Assembly (NCBI GenBank): GCA_027064785.1
Contig: JAMOPE010000313.1
Coordinates: 1 to 9,369 of the forward strand
DNA length: 9,369 bases
Direction of reading: 5' to 3'
From: Geobacteraceae bacterium
GTDB lineage: Bacteria > Desulfobacterota > Desulfuromonadia > Desulfuromonadales > Geopsychrobacteraceae
A model generated the notes under the pieces. The model had not been told where the DNA came from. It saw only the letters and a list, made by a program, of their open reading frames with translations, and did no database searches. Below, piece by piece: positions 1 to 5,475 of the stretch (within the stretch, counting starts at the first letter, position 1; each line of letters starts with the position of its first letter). The position numbers were made by a program, and so were the translations under genes.

Positions 1-879
1 TGCCCGCAGCAGTGTCTCGTGATCTACTTTCATCTCTCTTGCATAGACGATGACAGGGATGGAAGCGGTGATTCCCTGATTGCCACTTCCCGAGGCAATC
101 ACAACGGGAAGATCGCAACCACTCATCCGGGCATCTGATGCAGCGGCGGCCAGTGCTTTTGCTCTAACCTTGACGTCATCACCCCACGTTTCGAGTAATA
201 CTGAACCGATGTTAGCGCCCCAGGGATGTTTCAATCCTTCTTCAGCAATCGCCATGTTGTAATCGATCTGCTGCTGGAGTAGATCTTCAATCTCTTTAAG
301 ATCAACCGACTCGGCAAAATCGAGAATATCCCTGACATTCATGATTGATCGATCGGTTAAACTGATGGTCTCAATTTCTTCACAGGGGAAGTCTTTGTAG
401 ACAACCTCACCATTTTTTGTAATCAGGACAATGTTGGTGTGAAAGTGGGAAATTTGGACACTGACTGTTGAATCTCCAGCGGTGGCAGTAACAATTAGAT
501 CAAAAATCAGCCCGCTGGTTGTTTCGACAACTTTGACCTCTTTGGTCTCGAGAAATTCCCGGATTTTTTGGCGATCGTTATCATTGAGCTCAGCGAGGAC
601 TTCGAGTGCTTTGGCAGGGTTGCCACCGATAATTCCGGCAATGGCTGAAGCCCTCAGTCCTTTTAGTCCACCAGTATTTGGAACGACAACACTTTTGACG
701 TTTTTGATGATATTTCGACTTGCTTCAACCAGAACCGTCTCCGGCGTGCTCCCCAGAACTTCACGTACTTTTGCTGCGGCATATGCAATTGCAATCGGTT
801 CGGTACAGCCCATCGCCGGAAGTAACTCTTCGCGTAATATATTAAGATATGCCGTGTAGCGTTCATCATTGGATTCCAT
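1..879 (-). CDS. L-cysteine desulfidase family protein (UPF0597/CyuA-like), C-terminus cut by window edge
   Basis: Translating the minus strand from the ATG at 879-877 gives 293 uninterrupted codons to the window edge. The family is usually about 430 residues, so roughly the last third is missing. Characterised members are oxygen-sensitive [4Fe-4S] cytoplasmic enzymes that split L-cysteine into pyruvate, ammonia and sulfide. Visible landmarks are the N-terminal M-G-C-T-E-P motif with Cys25 (the conserved first cluster-ligand region), P-N-T-G-G at about 68-72, H-P-W-G-A-N at about 218-223, and G-C-D-L-P at 254-258 followed by S-G-S-G-N-Q-G at 263-269. The later cysteines expected to complete the cluster site lie outside the window. 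The start is supported by AGAGGAT about 6 bases upstream and by a good promoter match. It diverges from the deoxyribosyltransferase gene. Family assignment is firm; the substrate (cysteine versus another amino acid) is inferred from the family. Confidence 0.88.
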   Translation of the reverse strand, partial: MESNDERYTAYLNILREELLPAMGCTEPIAIAYAAAKVREVLGSTPETVLVEASRNIIKNVKSVVVPNTGGLKGLRASAIAGIIGGNPAKALEVLAELNDNDRQKIREFLETKEVKVVETTSGLIFDLIVTATAGDSTVSVQISHFHTNIVLITKNGEVVYKDFPCEEIETISLTDRSIMNVRDILDFAESVDLKEIEDLLQQQIDYNMAIAEEGLKHPWGANIGSVLLETWGDDVKVRAKALAAAASDARMSGCDLPVVIASGSGNQGITASIPVIVYAREMKVDHETLLRA

Positions 880-914
880 GCTATGATCCTCTTACAATTA
901 AATAGGTATGGGTG

Positions 915-943
915 ATCCTAACGTGTTTGCTATGGGATGACAA
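915..943 (-). promoter_or_regulatory. Predicted sigma70-type promoter of the cysteine desulfidase gene
   Basis: On the minus strand TTGTCA (943-938, 5 of 6 consensus bases) is followed after exactly 17 bases by TAGGAT (920-915, 4 of 6). Transcription would begin near 908, leaving a leader of about 30 bases that contains the AGAGGAT ribosome binding site. Seen in sequence; use is inferred. I could not pick a convincing promoter for the divergent plus-strand gene in the same 101-base gap. Confidence 0.45.
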
Positions 944-980
944 CGTCCTGCCTGTAAACGACTAATCGATCGAGGAAAAT

Positions 981-1475
981 ATGAAGAAAATTTACCTTGC
1001 CGGTCCCGATGTTTTTGAGCCTAATGCCAAAGAGGTCGGTGAAGAGTTAAAGCACCTTGCCGCTGAATTTGGTTTTAGTGGACTGTTTCCCCTCGACAAT
1101 GAAATTCCTTTTTCTGACGATCTCCATGAAACAGCGAGAGCGATCTGTGCTGCAAATCTTGAATTGATCCATTCTGCCGATATTGTGATGGCCAATCTCA
1201 ACCCGTTTCGCGGTTTCGAACCCGATTCCGGGACGGTCTTTGAGGTGGGTTACGCCAGGGCGTTGGGGAAGGATGTTTATTGTTATGCTGCCGATCGGCG
1301 CGACATGATCAAACGCTTGCGGGCTTACCAGCAATTACCGCCGGATGCTACTTTTTGTCGTGATGGTCAATCGATTGAAGATTTTGGGCTGTCACATAAC
1401 CTGATGATGTTCAACCTGGTCGTAGCAGATGATGCCCGTTCCTGTCTGGAGATCATTGCCGACTCGCAGCGCTAG
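981..1475 (+). CDS. Nucleoside 2-deoxyribosyltransferase family protein
   Basis: This 164-residue cytoplasmic protein is of usual length for the family. Members transfer the 2-deoxyribosyl group between nucleobases, or hydrolyse the N-glycosidic bond of deoxynucleosides or deoxynucleotides, in purine/pyrimidine salvage or nucleotide-pool cleaning. The N-terminus carries the strand-turn motif Y-L-A-G-P (5-9). A-D-I-V-M-A-N-L (66-73) is the second strand. The signature D-S-G-T-V-F-E-V-G-Y-A-R-A-L-G-K (82-97) contains Glu88, aligned with the catalytic nucleophile that forms the deoxyribosyl-enzyme intermediate. The C-terminal S-H-N-L-M segment (138-142) matches the loop that reaches the neighbouring subunit's active site in the family. 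The start has a GAGGAA ribosome binding site about 5 bases upstream. The next gene lies 74 bases downstream on the same strand and may be co-transcribed. The exact substrate cannot be told from sequence. Confidence 0.88.
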   Translation: MKKIYLAGPDVFEPNAKEVGEELKHLAAEFGFSGLFPLDNEIPFSDDLHETARAICAANLELIHSADIVMANLNPFRGFEPDSGTVFEVGYARALGKDVYCYAADRRDMIKRLRAYQQLPPDATFCRDGQSIEDFGLSHNLMMFNLVVADDARSCLEIIADSQR

Positions 1476-1549
1476 AAAGCCTTGCCTCTGGTCTCTGAAT
1501 CGGGTAGGTTCAATGACGATTTTTATGACCCTCTCTGAAAAGGTTTTTT

Positions 1550-1999
1550 GTGAAAAAATTTATTATTTATGTTGTTTTTGTCTTCGTTGTCGCTTTTTCC
1601 GGCTATTTTATTTACGGCTATATGCAGTCTGCCAAGTATGACGGGACAGCTATCCCTTATATTGAAAAGGTTCTTCCCGAATTATCGAGCTGGGACGTTG
1701 ATCGGGTTTCCCAATGCATGGCTCCTGAAGTCCTGGCGACAATTTCGCCCGAAAATCTTGTCGAATTGCTAAAATCGTTGTCACAGATTGGAACATTTCA
1801 AAGTATCAGTGAGGCAACATTTAAGAATAAAGCGGTGGGGGCAAACGTTAAATATGCTGATGCTCCGGTGATCACCTACGATATTGAAACACAGTATTCC
1901 AGCGGTCCGGTCACTGTGACTCTGAGCTTGCTTGATCGGGATGGGAAATATCAGGTTTATTATTTCAACTTTCAGTCGCAGGCATTAGCCGCACAATAA
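1550..1999 (+). CDS. Small membrane-anchored protein of unknown function (GTG start)
   Basis: This 149-residue protein starts at GTG 1550, with AAAAGG about 6 bases upstream; no ATG in frame fits better. Residues 4-25 form one hydrophobic segment after two lysines and lack a clear cleavage site or lipobox, so I read it as a signal anchor with the rest outside the cytoplasm. The remainder is soluble: a helical part (about 34-80, with P-Y-I-E-K-V-L-P-E-L and S-P-E-N-L-V-E-L-L-K) is followed by alternating strands (about 95-140) ending in Y-Q-V-Y-Y-F-N-F. Helices followed by a curved sheet resemble NTF2-like or DUF3887/DUF4864-type secreted proteins, but this is a fold-level impression and I do not recognise the family. 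It may share a transcript with the deoxyribosyltransferase, and it ends inside a terminator hairpin. Confidence 0.75.
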   Translation: MKKFIIYVVFVFVVAFSGYFIYGYMQSAKYDGTAIPYIEKVLPELSSWDVDRVSQCMAPEVLATISPENLVELLKSLSQIGTFQSISEATFKNKAVGANVKYADAPVITYDIETQYSSGPVTVTLSLLDRDGKYQVYYFNFQSQALAAQ

Positions 2000-2029
2000 C
2001 AAAGGGCCGGTTTTCACCGACCCTTTGTT
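1998..2029. terminator. Hairpin terminator between convergent genes
   Basis: AACAAAGGG (1998-2006) pairs with CCCTTTGTT (2021-2029). After one C/A mismatch (2007/2020), CGGT (2008-2011) pairs with ACCG (2016-2019) around a 4-base loop. The 5' arm overlaps the TAA stop of the upstream gene, and the hairpin lies 17 bases beyond the stop of the minus-strand universal stress gene. The arms supply an A-rich side and a T-rich side for either direction, so a bidirectional terminator is likely. Confidence 0.75.
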
Positions 2030-2045
2030 CCATCTAAGCTGTTGA

Positions 2046-2534
2046 TTATTTAGGCAGCGGGATAACGAAAACGGGTCGGGTCGATTTCTTTAAGACCTTT
2101 TCGGCAACACTACCGAGGAATGCATGCTCCAATGCTCCCTTGCCGTGAGATCCCATAACAATCAGATCGACATCAAGCCGGTTGGCTTCGTCAAGAATTT
2201 TGATGACGGGATGACCGATAGCAACTTCGATACCGGAAAAACGGGCTAGATCTTCAGGGAAATCAGCCAGCTCCTTTTTCGCAAATGCTTCAAGGCTTTT
2301 CTTCAAATCCTGCCGGGCTTTTTCCATGTTGCTTTGTTCAAAATCTTCCAGACGGTTATCACCCAGAACTGATGAGAGATAGCTCCGCATCGAAGAATCA
2401 ACCTGTGGAAGGACGTGTAATAGGTAAATTTTAGCGTCGTTACGTCGAGCGAGCATGACAGCATGTTTGAAAGCAAATTCTGAGTTAGGTGTAAAATCTG
2501 TGGGGACGAGAATCTTTTTGTAGAATGGCAACAT
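2046..2534 (-). CDS. Universal stress protein (UspA family), ATP-binding type
   Basis: The protein has 162 residues, usual for a single-domain Usp. The N-terminus K-K-I-L-V-P-T-D-F-T (6-15) is the first strand with the conserved aspartate. The C-terminal motif G138-S-H-G141-K-G143, then nine residues after G141, then G151-S152 matches the G-2x-G-9x-G-S/T nucleotide loop of ATP-binding members such as MJ0577. V-I-P-L-P at the end is the final strand. Such proteins are cytoplasmic dimers made under starvation, oxidative or other stress; their molecular role is often unclear. I chose ATG 2534 because AAGAGGTG lies just upstream and because homology starts right there; a longer reading up to 2924 would run antisense through the rhodanese gene. 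The region about 45-100 is a longer charged helical insert than in minimal Usp proteins. It diverges from the rhodanese gene and converges on the 1550-1999 gene. Confidence 0.93.
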   Translation of the reverse strand: MLPFYKKILVPTDFTPNSEFAFKHAVMLARRNDAKIYLLHVLPQVDSSMRSYLSSVLGDNRLEDFEQSNMEKARQDLKKSLEAFAKKELADFPEDLARFSGIEVAIGHPVIKILDEANRLDVDLIVMGSHGKGALEHAFLGSVAEKVLKKSTRPVFVIPLPK

Positions 2535-2577
2535 AGTGACACCTCTTATTTTGGAAGGGTTGACGTGCTCTGCTGAA

Positions 2578-2583
2578 ATTATA
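2578..2583 (-). promoter_or_regulatory. Possible -10 box of the universal stress gene
   Basis: A perfect TATAAT stands on the minus strand, 43 bases before the usp start codon. The hexamer 17 bases further upstream (ATGCAT) is a poor -35 box, so the promoter may rely on an activator or on a different sigma factor. I see no convincing promoter for the divergent rhodanese gene in the same 101-base gap: TTGACG at 2560-2565 has no -10 box at proper spacing. Confidence 0.35.
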
Positions 2584-2635
2584 ACGCAACTTTGTTCCGA
2601 ATGCATGATGTTATCTGGAATGGTGGAAGAATAGA

Positions 2636-3007
2636 ATGACAACGCAAAGAGACTATAAACAGGTTCCTGCAATTGAAGCACCGGAACTTTTGCAGCAGGG
2701 GGCAGCCATTGTTGACGTTCGTCGTCCCGAAGAATGGCAACTGACGGGGACGGTGGCCGATAGCATCCTGCTGACATTTTTTGACGCCGCGGGCAATAGT
2801 GATCCGTTTGGTTGGCTGGAAAGGTTGAATCAACGGGTTGCCGATGATGTTCCGTTGGTGTTGATATGACGAACCGGTCGGCGAACCAGTCTGGTTTGCG
2901 ATTTTTTGGTCGAAGCCACCTCACGCGAAGAGATCTATAATGTTTCTGATGGAATTTATGGTTGGCTCGCTGATGATCTGCCGGTTGTCGGTGGAATTTA
3001 TGCGTAG
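2636..3007 (+). CDS. Single-domain rhodanese with predicted selenocysteine (in-frame TGA) at the catalytic position
   Basis: Reading through the TGA at 2867-2869 gives a 123-residue protein ending at TAG 3005-3007. Rhodaneses carry sulfane sulfur as a persulfide on one catalytic cysteine. The N-terminal half shows I-V-D-V-R-R-P-E-E-W (25-34), the conserved rhodanese strand and turn, then a helix-rich middle. The strand P-L-V-L-I (73-77) leads into residue 78 (TGA) and R-T-G-R-R-T (79-84), which is the C-R-x-G-x-R-T/S active-site loop with the cysteine replaced by the TGA. The C-terminal half has Y-N-V-S-D-G-I-Y-G-W (101-110) and L-P-V (115-117), the usual closing motif. A hairpin after the TGA fits a bacterial SECIS, so Sec78 is the best reading. 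A second cysteine, Cys88, lies ten residues later. The start is supported by GGTGGAAGA 7 bases upstream. The next gene begins 15 bases after the stop. The alternative, a nonsense mutation of TGC/TGT, is less likely given the intact downstream frame. Confidence 0.87.
2873..2910 (+). promoter_or_regulatory. Predicted bacterial SECIS element inside the rhodanese coding sequence
   Basis: GCGAACCA (2881-2888) and TGGTTTGC (2892-2899) form eight continuous pairs (one G-U) closing a loop G-U-C at 2889-2891; opening the A-U pair gives loop A-G-U-C-U. The loop G is the 20th base after the TGA. Known bacterial SECIS elements have a small loop with a G in the first two positions at about this distance, where SelB docks; the E. 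coli fdhF loop carries a similar G-G-U-C-U. In an alternative register U-C-G (2878-2880) pairs with C-G-A (2899-2901) and G2881 is bulged, and A-C-C (2873-2875) can pair with G-G-U (2908-2910) below an internal loop. Both halves are also codons of the active-site loop and following helix. Confidence 0.72.
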
Positions 3008-3022
3008 ATCATTTTATGAATT

Positions 3023-4612
3023 ATGCTTGATACTTTGCTGATTCAGCCTCCGGCACTGCTTCCTTCTGAGCCTCCTCTTTCACTGGCAATCCTTGTCGCG
3101 GCACTCCGTCAGGAGAATATTTCTGCTGATGCAATTGATGCCAATCTGGAAGCTTACCTTTATCTACTCGACGGGCAGAGGCTGGCCCGATTAGCAGGAC
3201 CCTCACCTTCAACGGCACTCTCACGGGCATTAAACCATCGAGAAGAATCACTGGCATTGTTGCGGCACCCTCAGGGGAAGGACTCTTTTTCCCGTTATAG
3301 CACTGCTGTTCGTTATCTCAACCTATTGTTGAGCCTTCACGCTGACAATCGACAACGACTGACCCTCAGTGATTATCAATACCCCGATTATTCTCCTTTT
3401 AATCCTGACGATTTAAACCGTTTTGGCCGCGGTGAAGCCCATACTCTCTTTTACTCTTATTTTTGTGATGAATTGTTAGCTCAGGTTGTTGATAGAGAAC
3501 CGAAGAGGGTGGCGATTTCGATCAACTATCTCCATCAGGCTTTTCCGGCATTTGAATTGGCCGGGTTGTTGCGACAGCAGTTACCAAAGCTGGAGATTAT
3601 TGCCGGAGGAGGGCTACTGACGTCATGGCAGCAACCGTTGCAACAGCTCGATTGTCGGTTCCCTTCATTTGATCGGCTGGTTTTCGGTCCGGGGGAGGCG
3701 TCACTGGTTGCCTTGGTGCGGGGAAGGGCCGGTGAAAGTTATTTTTTGAACGATACCTCTTCGCGAGGATTTATTCCCGATTTCAGTTTTGCTGAGTTTG
3801 ATCGTTATCCCAGCCCTCATCCTGTTTTGCCGCTTAGCTCTTCACGGGGGTGTTATTGGGAAAAATGTCTTTTTTGTCCCGAAGCAACGGCTCCGGTTCA
3901 TCCCTACGGCAGCTTCAATCCCATTGATTTTCCTGACTTGCTGCTTGAATTGTCTCACCGCTATGAAATGACCCATTTTCATTTGACGGATAATGCGATT
4001 CCCGTCAATGTCCTGAGACAACTGGCGCATCGCCATGCTGATCTTGCTGGCTTAGAGTGGTTTGGTTTTGTCCGTTTTGAGGACGCATTGAGTGATGACG
4101 CTTTCGTGAAGAAATTGGCAGCTTCCGGGTGCCGGATGTTGCAACTGGGGTTGGAGAGTGGTTCGCAACGTGTTCTTGATACCTTGCGTAAAGGAATCAG
4201 GTTGGAAACCTCCGCAAAAATTCTGGATAATTTACAGCGTGCCGGGATCGGAACCTATGTCTATATTATGCTCGGTGCCCCGGGAGAGACAGAAACCGAT
4301 GCCGAGATGACACTCGACTTTCTCGAAAAGCATGCGGATCAAATCGGGTTTCTCAACATTTCAATTATGAACCTGCCACGCGGCTCAGAGTTGCTCGAAA
4401 ATCCTGAACTGTACGGTATCAGTCGCTCAAAATTGCGTGATGATCGTGGTGTTCTCGGTCTGTATCATAAGTTTGAATCTGATAATGCCTGGGATCGAAC
4501 CGCTGCCCGCCGGTTTCTCCATCAGCGCCTGCAGGCCTCACCGATCATTCGCAATATTCTTAAGCGCGACCCTCCTTTCTTTAGTTCCAGTCACGCCTTC
4601 TTCTTTGCTTGA
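3023..4612 (+). CDS. B12-binding-type radical SAM protein with a C-x4-C-x2-C cluster motif
   Basis: The protein has 529 residues. Its N-terminus, with P-P-L-S-L-A-I-L-V-A-A-L (17-28) and D-A-I-D-A-N (36-41), resembles the cobalamin-binding fold placed before many radical SAM domains, but I see no D-x-H-x-x-G cobalamin-histidine motif. A long insert (about 45-160) precedes I-S-I-N-Y-L (165-170) and I-I-A-G-G-G (192-197), the later strands of that fold. The radical SAM core begins at S-S-S-R-G (272-276) and Cys277, Cys282 and Cys285 are the presumed 4Fe-4S ligands; the spacing is C-x4-C-x2-C rather than C-x3-C-x2-C. L-Q-L-G-L-E-S-G-S (374-381) and G-A-P-G-E-T-E (418-424) are core motifs of the SAM-binding barrel. 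The substrate is unknown. The start is the first ATG after an in-frame TGA at 3017-3019 and has no ribosome binding site; coupling to the rhodanese gene is likely. The C-terminus (S-S-S-H-A-F-F-F-A) looks unconserved. Confidence 0.83.
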   Translation: MLDTLLIQPPALLPSEPPLSLAILVAALRQENISADAIDANLEAYLYLLDGQRLARLAGPSPSTALSRALNHREESLALLRHPQGKDSFSRYSTAVRYLNLLLSLHADNRQRLTLSDYQYPDYSPFNPDDLNRFGRGEAHTLFYSYFCDELLAQVVDREPKRVAISINYLHQAFPAFELAGLLRQQLPKLEIIAGGGLLTSWQQPLQQLDCRFPSFDRLVFGPGEASLVALVRGRAGESYFLNDTSSRGFIPDFSFAEFDRYPSPHPVLPLSSSRGCYWEKCLFCPEATAPVHPYGSFNPIDFPDLLLELSHRYEMTHFHLTDNAIPVNVLRQLAHRHADLAGLEWFGFVRFEDALSDDAFVKKLAASGCRMLQLGLESGSQRVLDTLRKGIRLETSAKILDNLQRAGIGTYVYIMLGAPGETETDAEMTLDFLEKHADQIGFLNISIMNLPRGSELLENPELYGISRSKLRDDRGVLGLYHKFESDNAWDRTAARRFLHQRLQASPIIRNILKRDPPFFSSSHAFFFA

Positions 4613-4625
4613 GAGGTATTTCCGG

Positions 4626-4835
4626 TTATGAAGTTCTGTCACCGCGGTTGAAAATATCCGGGAGTTCATATCCAAAATAGCGCAAGCACATAACCAATAA
4701 TGCGACAGCAGCAGCCTCATCGAGATTGCCGATAATTGGAATATTGTCGGGAATTAGTTCGAAAAAACCAGCTGTCGGATTGAGTAAATAAATAGTGGAA
4801 AGCAAACCTAGGAGAATAATTCCGTATTTTTTCAT
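4626..4835 (-). CDS. Small DUF1232-like (YkvA-type) membrane protein
   Basis: This 69-residue protein contains little more than the DUF1232 core. Y-L-L-N-P (16-20) and L-I-P-D-N-I-P-I-I-G-N-L-D-E (27-40) match the family pattern in which a proline-rich turn with two acidic residues joins hydrophobic segments. Residues 4-18 and 41-54 are hydrophobic and probably membrane-embedded. No member role is well defined. The start is supported by AAAAGG about 7 bases upstream. The gene converges with the radical SAM gene, 13 bases between the stops, and diverges from the lipoprotein gene. Many DUF1232 proteins are longer (about 100-140 residues), so this is a short version, but it has its own start, ribosome binding site and stop and does not look broken. 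Confidence 0.78.
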   Translation of the reverse strand: MKKYGIILLGLLSTIYLLNPTAGFFELIPDNIPIIGNLDEAAAVALLVMCLRYFGYELPDIFNRGDRTS

Positions 4836-4853
4836 ATATGACCTTTTGGAGAG

Positions 4854-4872
4854 TAGAATATCGGAAATTCTA
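4854..4872. promoter_or_regulatory. Inverted repeat in divergent promoter region (possible operator)
   Basis: TAGAAT (4854-4859) and ATTCTA (4867-4872) form a perfect 6-bp dyad with a 7-base spacer in the 115-base gap between the DUF1232 gene and the lipoprotein gene. It sits 19 bases upstream of the minus-strand start codon, where it could overlap a -10 region. This is AT-rich sequence and a chance repeat cannot be excluded. TAATAT at 4911-4916 could be the -10 box for the lipoprotein gene but lacks a good -35 box. Confidence 0.25.
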
Positions 4873-4950
4873 TCATACTCGAGGGATAGTCGGCAGTTTT
4901 CTCTTTGTGGTAATATCCAAAAACAAAACTATTTAGAAAAAGGAGTTACG

Positions 4951-5439
4951 ATGAACAAAAAATCTTTATTACCCTTTTTTCTCATCGTTGTTCTTGTCAT
5001 CATTGGTTGTGAGCAAACAACAACATTGTATCTTGGGGCTCAGGCTGATAAGAAAGAGGCTGTCGCTCTCGTTCAAGGCGAGGTGACAAACCAGAATTGG
5101 AAAGATCTGTATATTTCCGTTGACTACTCATATCGGCGAGATGGTAATCATCTAGGAATGAAGGGAATTCTCTCTTTTACCAACAGTAGTCAGATAAATT
5201 ATCAGCGGGTTCCTGATCTAAGGCTGAAATTATTTTTCCTCGATAAAAATTTACAAGTTGTTGAATATTTTAATATTCTTCGAACCCTCAGCAGCGATTT
5301 AGAGCAGGAGGTGAAATTCAATCAAACATTCAAGCTTCCTGCAACGGTAACCGCATTTACCTTTGGATACCAAGGGGTGCTGGCTGAGGGGCAGGGTAGA
5401 CGTTCGCAGATCTGGAATATGCCGAAACGTGACCATTGA
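4951..5439 (+). CDS. Predicted lipoprotein of unknown function
   Basis: The start at ATG 4951 is set by AAAAAGGAG about 5 bases upstream; the longer frame from 4795 would put the signal peptide in the middle of the protein. The 162-residue product opens with M-N-K-K, a hydrophobic stretch (6-18) and a lipobox I-I-G-C with Cys20 as the lipidated residue. Glu21 at +2, not Asp, is compatible with transfer to the outer membrane by the Lol system. The mature part is about 140 residues with alternating strands, e.g. L-Y-I-S-V-D-Y-S-Y (about 54-62) and L-R-L-K-L-F-F-L (about 92-99), suggesting a compact beta-sandwich. It superficially resembles YcfL-type lipoproteins in size and layout, but I do not recognise the family. 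It lies 36 bases upstream of tex on the same strand; tex has its own ribosome binding site, and co-transcription is possible. Confidence 0.85.
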   Translation: MNKKSLLPFFLIVVLVIIGCEQTTTLYLGAQADKKEAVALVQGEVTNQNWKDLYISVDYSYRRDGNHLGMKGILSFTNSSQINYQRVPDLRLKLFFLDKNLQVVEYFNILRTLSSDLEQEVKFNQTFKLPATVTAFTFGYQGVLAEGQGRRSQIWNMPKRDH

Positions 5440-5475
5440 TTTAAGCTGAAAGATTGAATAAGGACGTTTGATTTA

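Noticed and set aside
482..859. 125-residue plus-strand frame
   Set aside because: Antisense shadow of the cysteine desulfidase gene; serine/threonine-rich, no ribosome binding site, no recognisable domain.
2560..2585. TTGACG followed by TATAAC as promoter of the rhodanese gene
   Set aside because: The spacer is only 14 bases, too short for a normal sigma70 promoter.
2636..2869. A 77-residue truncated rhodanese ending at TGA, i.e. a pseudogene or fragment
   Set aside because: The frame after the TGA encodes the complete remaining rhodanese half without any lesion, the TGA is exactly at the catalytic cysteine, and a SECIS-like hairpin follows.
2046..2924. A longer 292-residue reading of the universal stress protein
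   Set aside because: The extra 130 N-terminal residues are antisense to the rhodanese gene and resemble no Usp; the family homology and a good ribosome binding site begin at 2534.
4605..4660. Terminator between the convergent radical SAM and DUF1232 genes
   Set aside because: Only short GC palindromes (such as ACCGCGGT) are visible; no stem with loop and T-run.
4795..5439. A 214-residue version of the lipoprotein starting at 4795
   Set aside because: It would overlap the DUF1232 gene and place the signal peptide and lipobox internally; ATG 4951 has a strong AGGAG site.
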